Assembly (NCBI GenBank): GCA_937965695.1
Contig: CALCKW010000047.1
Coordinates: 1 to 50,901, forward strand
Length of the DNA stretch: 50,901 nucleotides
Direction: 5' to 3'
From: an uncultured Granulosicoccaceae bacterium
GTDB lineage: Bacteria > Pseudomonadota > Gammaproteobacteria > CALCKW01
How positions within the stretch are numbered: position 1 is the first letter of the stretch; every line of letters starts with the position of its first letter. Shown here in pieces: positions 35,683 to 44,169 of this stretch. A program made the position numbers and the translations under genes. Below the pieces are notes generated by a model. The model was not told the origin of the DNA, did no database searches, and was given only the letters and a program-made list of their open reading frames with translations.

Positions 35683-36309
35683 CTAGACGATTGTCGCAAC
35701 AGTTGCCGCCCTTAGCTCTTCTTCACTGACACCATCCGCCAATTCAACAATCTTCAAACCGCCCTCGACCACATCCAACACACCAAGGTTGGTGATAATG
35801 CGATCCACCACACCCTTACCGGTCAAAGGCAAGGTGCATTCTTTAAGCACTTTGCTGTCGCCGTGCTTGTTCGCGTGATCCATGATCACGACAACCCGCC
35901 CAACTCCTGCCACTAAATCCATTGCACCGCCCATGCCTTTCACGAGCTTGCCTGGGATCATCCAGTTGGCGAGATCACCGTTCTCAGCAACCTCCATGGC
36001 ACCCAGAATCGCCATCGCAATTTTGCCGCCGCGAATCATGCCGAACGACTGTGATGAGTCAAAGTAAGCGGTCTGCGGCAATTCAGTGATAGTTTGCTTG
36101 CCTGCATTGATTAAGTCTGCATCAATCTCGTCTTCAGTGGGGAATGGCCCCATGCCCAACATGCCGTTCTCTGATTGCAATGTGACCTGCACACCATCAG
36201 GGATGTAATTGGAGACCAAGGTCGGAATACCGATACCCAGATTAACGTACCAACCGTCTTGCAGCTCTTGGCCCGCGCGCGCGGCCATTTGGTTTCTATC
36301 CCATGCCAT
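35683..36309 (-). CDS. scoB: 3-oxoacid CoA-transferase, subunit B
   Basis: A 208-residue beta subunit. The catalytic Glu47 lies in [11 protein letters not shown], which forms the glutamyl-CoA thioester. [16 protein letters not shown] precedes it, and [31 protein letters not shown] and [18 protein letters not shown] follow. It moves CoA from succinyl-CoA to acetoacetate or 3-oxoadipate. The sequence is closer to succinyl-CoA:3-ketoacid transferases than PcaJ by eye, but the two are hard to separate. It starts three bases after subunit A ends. Confidence 0.92.
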   Translation of the reverse strand: MAWDRNQMAARAGQELQDGWYVNLGIGIPTLVSNYIPDGVQVTLQSENGMLGMGPFPTEDEIDADLINAGKQTITELPQTAYFDSSQSFGMIRGGKIAMAILGAMEVAENGDLANWMIPGKLVKGMGGAMDLVAGVGRVVVIMDHANKHGDSKVLKECTLPLTGKGVVDRIITNLGVLDVVEGGLKIVELADGVSEEELRAATVATIV

Positions 36310-36312
36310 GAC

Positions 36313-37008
36313 TCAGGCCTCCCGTGTGGTTCGTTGTTCGATGCGTTTTTCGTGCTCGCCCTGAATGATGCGATGCACATAGATGCCCGGTAGGTGGATG
36401 CTGTCTGGGTCAAGCGAGCCTGTCGGCACGATCTCTTCCACCTCAACCACACAGACTTTACCGCACATAGCTGCTGGTGGATTGAAGTTGCGAGCGGTCT
36501 TGCGAAAAATCAAATTACCTGTCGCATCTGCTTTCCAAGCTTTGACGATCGCTAAATCGGCGAAGAGCCCTTCTTCGAGAATATATGTCTCGCCGTTGAA
36601 GTCTTTGTGCTCCTTGCCTTCCGCGATAACGGTGCCGACACCCGTTTTTGTGTAAAAACCAGGGATGCCACAACCCGCCGAGCGCATACGTTCTGCCAAG
36701 GTGCCTTGAGGGTTAAATTCTAACTCTAGCTCGCCTGAGAGGTATTGGCGCATGAACTCTGCGTTTTCACCCACATAAGAGCTGATCATTTTTTTAACTT
36801 GCCGGCTCTCTAATAAGATCCCGATACCAAATCCATCCACACCTGCATTATTAGACGCGAAAGTCAGATCCTTAGTGCCCGCTTCCTTGATTGCCTGAAT
36901 GAGGAGCTCGGGAAGACCACAGAGCCCGAACCCACCTGAGGCGATGAGCATGCCATCGCTCAGCAAACCATCTAGGGCTTGGGTGGCGTTGTCAAAAACC
37001 TTATTCAT
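36313..37008 (-). CDS. scoA: 3-oxoacid CoA-transferase, subunit A
   Basis: A 231-residue alpha subunit from the ATG at 37008; the in-frame extension to 37056 is not family-like. No strong ribosome-binding site is visible. Landmarks: MLIASGGFGLCGLPELLIQAI, FASNNAGVDGFGIG, SSYVGENAEFMRQYLSGELELEFNPQGTLAERMRSAG, GIPGFYTKTGVGT and the C-terminal LPGIYVHRI. It pairs with scoB. Placed next to the dioxygenase operon it could finish a 3-oxoadipate route, or it may simply serve ketone-body or polyhydroxybutyrate metabolism. Confidence 0.92.
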   Translation of the reverse strand: MNKVFDNATQALDGLLSDGMLIASGGFGLCGLPELLIQAIKEAGTKDLTFASNNAGVDGFGIGILLESRQVKKMISSYVGENAEFMRQYLSGELELEFNPQGTLAERMRSAGCGIPGFYTKTGVGTVIAEGKEHKDFNGETYILEEGLFADLAIVKAWKADATGNLIFRKTARNFNPPAAMCGKVCVVEVEEIVPTGSLDPDSIHLPGIYVHRIIQGEHEKRIEQRTTREA

Positions 37009-37399
37009 AGAAAAATACCAACGTATTGTAAAAATAAAGGGTGTTTTTGGCCGCATACCAGAGAACTAACGTTAAAAAATCTGCTTTTCAGCGACGCTAG
37101 CTTCGCTCACGAACCGACTTGAATCGCAATCGTTATCGACTTAACTCAATTGCTCAGTTTTAAACGCAAGAACTGAAAATTACCATTCAAAACACTTAAA
37201 TTGCATGCCCAAACTTGCTCAATAGGCAAGCCGGTCAGCATAAAACAAGTGTAACTGAGTGACAACTTGGGCGCTTAAAATTGGTGTCAAAAAACAGTGC
37301 ACTAAAACGAATAGCTCCAATCGAGCAAGGGATTTTTTCAACAAAATGCGCTCAAATTATGCGGTTTTACGCTTGACAACTGACAAACCACAAAAAATC
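37009..37399. other. AT-rich non-coding region upstream of scoA
   Basis: About 390 bases without a convincing gene on either strand. A TTGACA at 37373-37378 has no matching -10 at normal distance. Regulatory content unclear. Confidence 0.3.
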
Positions 37400-37408
37400 T
37401 TATACACA
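37400..37408 (+). promoter_or_regulatory. DnaA-box-like site
   Basis: TTATACACA is a full match to the DnaA-box consensus TTATNCACA. It lies about 180 bp from the cluster at 37578. A single 9-mer can occur by chance, so its meaning rests on the nearby cluster. Confidence 0.4.
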
Positions 37409-37490
37409 TTTCACTTTCGCAATTGCTACAAACTCGATTTGCACCTCATTGTGCATTTGTCTTGCGAAGATGTTGCTGTATCTATTTGTT

Positions 37491-37544
37491 ATATAAAGCT
37501 TTATATGAATGTGGTCATTTTTTGACCAGAAGCTAGAACTAGCT
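37491..37544. repeat. Three consecutive palindromes
   Basis: In 54 bases: ATATAAAGCTTTATAT (37491-37506), a perfect 16-bp palindrome; TGGTCA-TTTTT-TGACCA (37512-37528); and AGCTAG-AA-CTAGCT (37531-37544), followed by GTTTTT. They may be operators, or the last may be a weak terminator. Confidence 0.5.
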
Positions 37545-37577
37545 GTTTTTAGCCTATAAATACGCTAACAAAGCAAA

Positions 37578-37612
37578 TGATCCACAGAGTTATCCACAGA
37601 TATTGTGGATTT
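37578..37612. promoter_or_regulatory. DnaA-box cluster upstream of priA
   Basis: A perfect TTATCCACA (37590-37598) is flanked by TGATCCACA (37578-37586, one mismatch) and, on the minus strand, AAATCCACA (37612-37604, two mismatches to TTATCCACA). Close spacing suggests DnaA binding, perhaps controlling the small gene or priA that follows. It is not by itself an origin. Confidence 0.5.
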
Positions 37613-37750
37613 CCATTGACTGTCGTACATGAAAACTACTTTTAAAATCAGCCCGCACTGAACAAGCACTATATTTCGCCGCTATTGTATTTGAGCCAGC
37701 AAAAAAACCTATCTGGCTACTACATATTTCATCTGTGACGGAGACTCTCG

Positions 37751-37867
37751 ATGATCTACTTAAAGCTATCCATTGCAATGATGCTACTCATCATGGCCAT
37801 TAGTGCGCCCGCTTCACAAAGCAGCCAACTGATAGCGCCATCAGCAGCGCAATTTTCCAACCACTGA
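37751..37867 (+). CDS. 38-residue putative secreted small protein
   Basis: ATG to TGA with GGAGA six bases upstream, a good ribosome-binding site. The product has a Lys near the start, a Met/Leu/Ile-rich hydrophobic core (about residues 6-17), and APA then SQ, a plausible signal-peptidase site near residue 21. The remaining 17 residues are polar and Ala/Ser/Gln-rich. It ends 45 bases before priA. No family recognised. It could be a leader peptide or a small exported protein. Confidence 0.45.
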   Translation: MIYLKLSIAMMLLIMAISAPASQSSQLIAPSAAQFSNH

Positions 37868-37912
37868 ACATTCCCCAGTGACAAGTGGGCGTTTGTTGCT
37901 CTATAAAGAGGC

Positions 37913-40114
37913 ATGCCGCAATCCCCTTGTTACTTTCAGGTCGCAGTTCCGGTGCCGTTGTCACGACACTTTGACTACCTCCCTCCCAAAAACCATACCG
38001 CTGTTCCGTTGCCCGGCACTCGGGTATTGGTGCCCTTCGGCCGTGGCAATCGCGTCGGCATTTTTCTGGGGCTAGGCACTGAAACTGACGTTCCCCTAGA
38101 CAAGCTTAAAGCCGTTGTATCTGTTCTCGACGAAACAACCTGCTTCGACAGTTCCATGCTCGACCTATTGAAGTGGGCTGCGCGCTACTATGTCCATCCC
38201 ATCGGCGAAGTACTCGGCCAAGCACTGCCGACCGCACTGCGCGAGCCAGAACAATCGTTGGCTCGCTGGACACGCGCATGGCAACTAACAGCATCTGGCA
38301 AGAGCGCCCCACTGGGTGCCACCGCCCGCGCACCTGTGCAGACAAAATTGCGTGAACATCTGCGAGAACACCAAGCAAGCGACGCGACATCCTTGAGTGC
38401 TTGTGGCAAGAGCTGGCGCGACGCACTAAAAAAACTTAGCGACAAAGGCTGGGTGGAAGAAATCAAACTGCCAGCTCTGCCCCCACCTTGCGGCCCTTCA
38501 TCAGAAACGGCTCTCACGCTTAACGACGAGCAAACGATAGCGGTAGAGACGGTCACAGAAGACTTTGGCCGTTTTAGCCCTTTTCTATTGGACGGTGTGA
38601 CGGGCTCTGGCAAAACTGAAGTTTACTTACAACTGGTACAACGCTGCCTTGATGCCGGACAGCAAGTACTCGTGCTTGTGCCTGAAATTGGCTTAACCCC
38701 ACAGTTGATGGCGCGATTTGAGAATCGCTTTGACGTACCCGTCGTCTCGTTGCACTCTGGACTCGCGGACGGGCAGAGATTACAACACTGGCAATGGGCT
38801 AAAAGTGGTGAAGCACGCGTGGTCATCGGCACACGCAGCGCTGTATTTACGCCCATGCCAACGCTTGGCCTGATCATCATCGATGAAGAACACGATGCTT
38901 CACTAAAACAGCAAGACAGTTTTAGATACCACGGCCGAGACCTGGCACTGGTACGCGCACGCGCTGCCAAAATACCCATTTTGCTAGGCACTGCTACTCC
39001 CTCATTGGAAACACTCAAAAATGCAAGGGATAAAAAATATACACTGCTGACCCTCCGTTATCGCGCTGGAGATGCTACACCACCTACCATTGAGTTGCTC
39101 GACATTCGCCGCAGCCAGTTGCACGAAGGGCTCAGTCAGCGGTTGATCGATGCAATGCATGAACCGCTGAGCAAAGGACAGCAAGTACTCATATTTTTAA
39201 ACCGTCGTGGCTTTGCCCCTGTGCTGATGTGCGAGAGTTGCGGCCAACCTTGCGACTGTCATCGCTGTGATGCACACATGACATGGCACCGTAGCGACAG
39301 CCTTCTGCACTGCCATCATTGCGGCAGTCAACGCCCGCTTCCGCGAGTGTGCGAGAACTGCAACGAGCCCTCACTGACCCAAGTGGGTCAAGGCACACAA
39401 CGCGTCGAAGACGAACTACGCAGCCAATTCCCAAAGCACCGCGTGCTGCGTGTTGATCGCGACAATACGCAACGCAAAGGCGCGCTGGCCGAGAGTCTAG
39501 AAAAAGCGCACTCTGGGGAAGCAGATATTCTTGTTGGCACGCAGATGCTGGCCAAGGGCCACCACTTCCCGAAAGTAACCTTAGTGGGAGTTCTAGACAT
39601 GGACGGCGGACTCTACCGCGTTGATTTCAGAGCCGCTGAGGTGATGGGTCAAACTTTAGTGCAAGTCGCAGGGCGCGCAGGGCGGGCGAAAGACAAGGGC
39701 AAAGTGGTTATCCAAACACGCCTACCCGACAACCCGCTGTTACTCACTTTGGTGCAAGGTGGCTACGAGGCTTTTGCAGATGCGTTACTGAGCGACCGGC
39801 AAATGAGCCACTGGCCCCCTTATTGCCGATTGGCGATCGTGCGAGCAGAGTCCACCGCTCCAGGTGCAGGCTTGCGATTGCTCGAAAGTGTGTACGCCAC
39901 ATTCAGTAAAGAGCCAGAGCTGCAATGTGCTCCTCCCGGGCCTGCACCGATGGAAAGACGTGCAGGCCGATACCGCGCACAACTCATGATAACCGCCGAC
40001 ACACCGAACACACTGATAAACCAGTTAGCACGACTTAGGCATTATTTGGAAAACAACACCCTAAAAGGAGTGGCTCGCTGGAGTATCGAGGTAGATCCGG
40101 TTGATATGCTCTAA
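37913..40114 (+). CDS. priA: Primosomal replication restart helicase PriA
   Basis: A 733-residue 3'-5' DNA helicase that reloads replisomes at stalled forks. The N-terminal DNA-binding domain starts with VAVPVPLSRHFDYLPP as in E. coli. Walker A is GVTGSGKT (residues 228-235) and the DEEH box is Asp324-His327. The zinc modules use Cys440, 443, 449, 452, 467, 470, 480 and 483, inserted between helicase lobes. LVGTQMLAKGHHFPKVTLVGVLDMDGGL and VAGRAGRAKDKGKVVIQT complete lobe 2. Full length for the family. GAGG lies very close to the ATG. DnaA-box-like sites lie 300-335 bp upstream. Confidence 0.97.
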   Translation: MPQSPCYFQVAVPVPLSRHFDYLPPKNHTAVPLPGTRVLVPFGRGNRVGIFLGLGTETDVPLDKLKAVVSVLDETTCFDSSMLDLLKWAARYYVHPIGEVLGQALPTALREPEQSLARWTRAWQLTASGKSAPLGATARAPVQTKLREHLREHQASDATSLSACGKSWRDALKKLSDKGWVEEIKLPALPPPCGPSSETALTLNDEQTIAVETVTEDFGRFSPFLLDGVTGSGKTEVYLQLVQRCLDAGQQVLVLVPEIGLTPQLMARFENRFDVPVVSLHSGLADGQRLQHWQWAKSGEARVVIGTRSAVFTPMPTLGLIIIDEEHDASLKQQDSFRYHGRDLALVRARAAKIPILLGTATPSLETLKNARDKKYTLLTLRYRAGDATPPTIELLDIRRSQLHEGLSQRLIDAMHEPLSKGQQVLIFLNRRGFAPVLMCESCGQPCDCHRCDAHMTWHRSDSLLHCHHCGSQRPLPRVCENCNEPSLTQVGQGTQRVEDELRSQFPKHRVLRVDRDNTQRKGALAESLEKAHSGEADILVGTQMLAKGHHFPKVTLVGVLDMDGGLYRVDFRAAEVMGQTLVQVAGRAGRAKDKGKVVIQTRLPDNPLLLTLVQGGYEAFADALLSDRQMSHWPPYCRLAIVRAESTAPGAGLRLLESVYATFSKEPELQCAPPGPAPMERRAGRYRAQLMITADTPNTLINQLARLRHYLENNTLKGVARWSIEVDPVDML

Positions 40115-40150
40115 AGGTGGCCGGTCAATCCACCAGAAGTGTCGAAGCTT

Positions 40151-40176
40151 GGCTGCTGAACTGAGCGACAGCAGCC
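40151..40176 (+). terminator. Possible terminator hairpin after priA
   Basis: A perfect 8-bp stem (GGCTGCTG / CAGCAGCC) with a 10-nt loop, 37 bases after the priA stop. There is no T-run, so it is only a weak terminator candidate. The rest of 40115-40469 shows no gene; a TATAAT at 40434-40439 could be the msrB -10 box, though no good -35 is seen. Confidence 0.35.
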
Positions 40177-40469
40177 GTCTTGGTAAAAACGGGTTAATTG
40201 CACAGTGAAAGTAGAGCTTCGATACGTCTATATTGACCCGACAGATCGTCAATGACTTTAAAATCAATACCTTACAAAAACTGAAAGGTGGCCTGTGCTA
40301 CGCAGCCTCAAGAAGCGACCTCAATAGGGAACCCCTCCCAGCCGCTTATGTCTTACAGTTATGAGAAACTCAGGCTGCTGGCAGCTTTATAAGTAGTTGC
40401 AGCTATTCCATGCGATGCCTTGAGACCCTATCTTATAATTTAGACACACTCACGGTGAGGATTGCCGAA

Positions 40470-40994
40470 ATGAATAAAAGAACCTTCTTATCCGGATTGG
40501 TCACACTGCCTGTTGCTGCCGTCGCGTACAAGTTCTCCACGGCGAACGCCGGCATGGAGAGCAAAAGCACGGGCGAAATGCTAAAGAGCGAAGGCTCAGG
40601 CATGATCGAAAAATTAGAGTTAAGCGACAGCGAGTGGAAAGAGCGCTTGACCGATCAGCAATATGCCATCTTGCGCGAAGAAGGCACAGAACGCGCTGGC
40701 ACAAGCCCTCTGAATGACGAAAAACGTGAAGGCATTTACGCCTGTGCTGGTTGCGACTTGCCTTTGTTTAAATCTGAGACCAAGTACGACAGCAGAACTG
40801 GCTGGCCGAGCTTTTACGACACCTTACCCAACCATGTGGGCACATCAACAGACTATAAATTGGTCTATCCACGCACTGAATACCACTGCGCACGCTGCGG
40901 TGGACATCAAGGCCACGTCTTTAACGACGGCCCTCAGCCAACAGGTCTGCGTTATTGCAACAATGGTATAGCGCTAAAGTTTATTCCTGCCTAG
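40470..40994 (+). CDS. msrB: Peptide-methionine (R)-S-oxide reductase, exported
   Basis: A 174-residue MsrB that reduces Met-R-sulfoxide in proteins. It is chosen to start at the ATG at 40470 (GAGG nine bases before), which gives a signal sequence with an [10 protein letters not shown] start, Tat-like in having KRxFL but lacking the second Arg. The catalytic domain is complete: Zn ligands Cys92, Cys95, Cys140 and Cys143, [23 protein letters not shown] and catalytic Cys163 in RYCNNGIAL. There is no MsrA fusion. An exported MsrB implies repair of envelope proteins. A terminator follows. Confidence 0.92.
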   Translation: MNKRTFLSGLVTLPVAAVAYKFSTANAGMESKSTGEMLKSEGSGMIEKLELSDSEWKERLTDQQYAILREEGTERAGTSPLNDEKREGIYACAGCDLPLFKSETKYDSRTGWPSFYDTLPNHVGTSTDYKLVYPRTEYHCARCGGHQGHVFNDGPQPTGLRYCNNGIALKFIPA

Positions 40995-41007
40995 TTTTGA
41001 TTGACTG

Positions 41008-41032
41008 CCGCAACTCCAAATGCGAGTTGCGG
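41008..41032 (+). terminator. Rho-independent terminator of msrB
   Basis: A perfect 9-bp stem (CCGCAACTC / GAGTTGCGG) with a 7-nt loop followed by TGTTTT, 14 bases after the msrB stop. Confidence 0.8.
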
Positions 41033-41575
41033 TGTTTTCGTCTCCCAGACGCCACTCTGCATAAAACAACTGTGCAGTAGCTTCTATAAGCCGCTTTCTT
41101 GTTAAAAATTGCGTAAGCAGCGAAATAACTAAAAGCCGACCTTTGCACCTCTTTAGTCTCAAACTCAACCAGCAGACCACAGACTGCTCCTGCACCCGCT
41201 TTGACTCCAATATCAATTAGTTAAGTTTATAAGCCCACATTTTAGATTCCGATTCAGTCTGGAAAAATCATAATAATTATGTGTGTACTACAGAAAAAAT
41301 TGACATGGCCGCCACACTTATTAACAGCAAGTGTTGAAAGGACGTGGCAATAAAGACCGGTCGGTAGCCTGTTTGACCAAACTTAGCGTTCCTCCTACAC
41401 GACAAACTGTAAGTGCGCGGCGCCACTGATTTCGAAAACAGATTGATGCCAAAACACTTAGGCAGTTAATTCAAACGTCTGCCAAAGAGGATAGTTAAAT
41501 CACCAGATAAAAATTCAAATCGGCTCGGGCTGGATACTTTTTTATCTCTCGAATAAATGGACTGGTTGAGCAGCT
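41033..41575. other. 543-bp gap, no gene recognised
   Basis: AT-rich sequence between the msrB terminator and the acyltransferase gene. Short frames on both strands lack protein-like composition. A TTGACA at 41300-41305 is followed 16 bases on by TTAACA, a weak promoter candidate far from the next gene. Confidence 0.35.
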
Positions 41576-42739
41576 ATGAACAATTTCGAATTTAGAAAAA
41601 ATAACTTTGACTTAATACGATTGTTAGCTGCACTTCAAGTCGTTGCGGGGCATGGACTACAACATTTTAAAGTTGACAATGTTGGCTGGCTGTTAAAGTT
41701 GCTCTCATTTTTCCCTGGCGTACCAATTTTTTTCGTTCTAAGTGGTTTTTTAATTTCTGCCTCCTTTGAACGTAGCTCCTCGCTAGCAAGCTACTTTGAA
41801 AATCGGATGCTGAGGATTTATCCGGCACTATGGATGTGCTTCATCTTGTCGACCGTCACTATTTTTACTCTCTCTGCTTGGCCACTGAGCGGTGTTGAAT
41901 TCGGTCAGTGGGCCTTAGCTCAGCTAACAATTGGCCAGGTCTATAACCCCGATGCTTTGAGAGCCTATGGTGTCGGTGTTCCAAACGGTAGCTTATGGAC
42001 TATCCCTGTCGAGATTCAATTCTATATAGCGATTCCGTTTATCTATTTAGCCCTTAACCATCTCAAGTGGAATAAATTAGCCTTATCGATTTTAGTGATA
42101 GCTTCTGTCGCTGCAAACCAACTATATTTTGCTTTTTCATCGGGTCAAGACAGCTTGGCATATAAAATACTGGGGGTCACAGCAGCGCCCTATCTTTATA
42201 TGTTTCTATTTGGAGTAGTTCTGCAAAGAAACAAACAGTTCATTGCAAAATATCTGGCTAACAACGCTTTAACCCTTTTCGTCTTATATGCGTCAGCAGT
42301 ATCCATTTACACAATGCTGGGGTTCAGCTCTACCGGCACAAGTCTAAATCCTGTTATAGCCTTGTTTTTAGCGCTTCTTACGATATCCATGGCTTACAGC
42401 AATGTGGAGAAATTCGGGAACGTCCTGAAGGGGAATGACATATCTTACGGTGTTTATATCTATCATATGATTGTTGTAAATGCGCTGGTGCAAATGGCTC
42501 TATTCTCACCAACAACCAATATGGCAATCATGATGACGCTGACTGTCGCAATTGCACTTCTTTCTTGGCGCCTGATTGAGAAACCATCGTTGTCATTGAA
42601 ACGGACTTCTGTCAAACGCACAGCACCTGCTAAAGATGTTTGGGTCCCCAACTATGATTTGTTGTCAAAATCTGATACTGATATTCATGGCGGTGTAGGT
42701 AAAATAAAAAGCAGAAAAGAAACAAACACAACGGAATAG
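41576..42739 (+). CDS. Acyltransferase-3 family membrane protein
   Basis: A 387-residue OafA/YrhL-type O-acyltransferase with about ten spans. The family opening is plain: FDLIRLLAALQVVAGHGLQHF with the catalytic-site His, then FPGVPIFFVLSGFLISASFERS, ENRMLRIYPALWMCF with the RxYPA motif, and GSLWTIPVEIQFYIAIPFIYL. The last 55 residues are a hydrophilic cytoplasmic tail with no SGNH hydrolase domain. It transfers an acyl group to a surface sugar. No polysaccharide genes adjoin it, and the codons look more AT-rich than those of its neighbours, which hints at transfer; not measured. Confidence 0.9.
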   Translation: MNNFEFRKNNFDLIRLLAALQVVAGHGLQHFKVDNVGWLLKLLSFFPGVPIFFVLSGFLISASFERSSSLASYFENRMLRIYPALWMCFILSTVTIFTLSAWPLSGVEFGQWALAQLTIGQVYNPDALRAYGVGVPNGSLWTIPVEIQFYIAIPFIYLALNHLKWNKLALSILVIASVAANQLYFAFSSGQDSLAYKILGVTAAPYLYMFLFGVVLQRNKQFIAKYLANNALTLFVLYASAVSIYTMLGFSSTGTSLNPVIALFLALLTISMAYSNVEKFGNVLKGNDISYGVYIYHMIVVNALVQMALFSPTTNMAIMMTLTVAIALLSWRLIEKPSLSLKRTSVKRTAPAKDVWVPNYDLLSKSDTDIHGGVGKIKSRKETNTTE

Positions 42740-42800
42740 CGCAAGTCGTTAATCTGCGAATTTTAAGCAAACCGGGTTAAAGAGTCGCGAGAAAAGCGAT

Positions 42801-42823
42801 ATGGTCATCCAAGTGATGACCAT
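42801..42823. terminator. Terminator between convergent genes
   Basis: A perfect 9-bp stem (ATGGTCATC / GATGACCAT) with a 5-nt loop and TTTG after it on the plus strand, between the acyltransferase and apbC genes. Confidence 0.65.
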
Positions 42824-42842
42824 TTTGCTGCAGCTTTTGTGA

Positions 42843-43931
42843 TCAAGTACTCTCAATCACAATCTTAGGAAATGCGCCACTGAAGTCACGACTACGTTGG
42901 CTTAGCTTAGCAGTCATGGTGCGGGCGATCTTGCGGTAAATCTGTGACACTTGGCCGTCGGGATCAGCAACAACCGTTGGTTCACCGCCGTCCGCTTGCT
43001 CGCGGATTTTCATGTCCAACGGCAGGGCACCAAGAAAATCGACATTGTATTCAGCCGCCATCTTGGCACCACCGTCAGCGCCAAATATATGCTCAGCGTG
43101 ACCACATTGCGTGCAAATATGAATTGACATGTTCTCGATAACACCCAGTACGGGTATCTCGACCTTCTCAAACATCTTCAAGCCTTTGCGCGCATCAAGA
43201 AGAGCGATATCTTGAGGAGTCGTGACAATCACTGAACCGGCGACCGGTACGGACTGGGAGAGTGTCAGCTGCAGATCACCGGTGCCTGGTGGCATATCGA
43301 CAATCAGGTAGTCGAGGTCTTGCCAGCGCGTGTCATTGAGCATCTGCTGCAGCGCGCCGGTGACCATCGGCCCACGCCAAACGACGGGGCTGTCTTCTTC
43401 GATCATGTAACCGATGGACATGGTCTGTACACCAAAGTTGACCATGGGGTCGAGGCTTTTGCCATCGGCAGAATTGGGCTTACCGGAGATACCCATCATG
43501 CGAGGCTGACTAGGGCCGTAGATGTCGGCATCTAGAATACCCACTGCTGCGCCTTCAGCGGACAAGGCCAGTGCCAAGTTGGCGGCGGTCGTGGATTTGC
43601 CCACCCCCCCTTTACCCGATGCCACAGCAATGATGTTTTTGACATTTTTCATGCGGGTGACACTGCGCTGAACGCTGTGCGGGATGATCTTGGTTTCAAT
43701 GTTGACGAAGACGGTCTCTACACCGTCGAGCGCACCAACAAGCTCTTTAACTTTGGTGCTGATTTCGGGGTGCACGCTCTTACAAGGGAAGCCCAGCTCC
43801 AATGCAACCTGGACAGCGCTACCATCCGCTTGCACCGTTTTGACAGCTTTAGCCTCGGTCAACGAGCAACCCAAATTCGGTTCTATGTAGCTGGAGAGCG
43901 CCTGCTCTACCGCCGCCTTATCAACACTCAT
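42843..43931 (-). CDS. apbC: Iron-sulfur cluster carrier ATPase ApbC/Mrp
   Basis: A 362-residue P-loop scaffold/carrier that delivers Fe-S clusters. The N-terminal MIP18/DUF59 domain (about 1-85) precedes the deviant Walker A SGKGGVGKST (residues 105-114). DADIYGPSQPRMMG, IVDMPPGTGD and the cluster-binding CTQC (Cys273, Cys276) follow. The last 12 residues (FPKIVIEST) are beyond the common core. It is divergent from metG, a widely conserved pairing. It may support maturation of Fe-S proteins such as RsxB and RsxC downstream. Confidence 0.95.
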   Translation of the reverse strand: MSVDKAAVEQALSSYIEPNLGCSLTEAKAVKTVQADGSAVQVALELGFPCKSVHPEISTKVKELVGALDGVETVFVNIETKIIPHSVQRSVTRMKNVKNIIAVASGKGGVGKSTTAANLALALSAEGAAVGILDADIYGPSQPRMMGISGKPNSADGKSLDPMVNFGVQTMSIGYMIEEDSPVVWRGPMVTGALQQMLNDTRWQDLDYLIVDMPPGTGDLQLTLSQSVPVAGSVIVTTPQDIALLDARKGLKMFEKVEIPVLGVIENMSIHICTQCGHAEHIFGADGGAKMAAEYNVDFLGALPLDMKIREQADGGEPTVVADPDGQVSQIYRKIARTMTAKLSQRSRDFSGAFPKIVIEST

Positions 43932-44169
43932 CTCTTGCTCTCCGTTGTTCAGTTTGCGCCCAATAAGCGCGAAAGGTCGAGAATACCACAGCGCAACACT
44001 CGGGTATTTTTGTAGCAGCCCATTTTTGCGTCAATTGCCGCAAGCAAGTAGCTCAACATGCAAAAACTCGACGCACAAAACTGTTATATTCTGCTCGAGC
44101 ACAGCCTCATTTTAAGAGCCGCTCGTGGTATTCTGCACTGTTAACAAACGTTATTTTGAGCCAGACTCC

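Noticed and set aside
37259..37525. An 88-codon frame in the region before priA
   Set aside because: It runs through a DnaA box and a palindrome, lacks a ribosome-binding site and reads as translated AT-rich non-coding DNA.
37400..37612. Chromosomal origin of replication
   Set aside because: Only two perfect DnaA boxes plus two near matches were found, with no dnaA, dnaN, gidA or mioC neighbours. I kept only a DnaA-box cluster call.
40974..41216. An 80-codon minus-strand frame after msrB
   Set aside because: It overlaps the msrB end and its terminator and has no start signal or recognisable domain.
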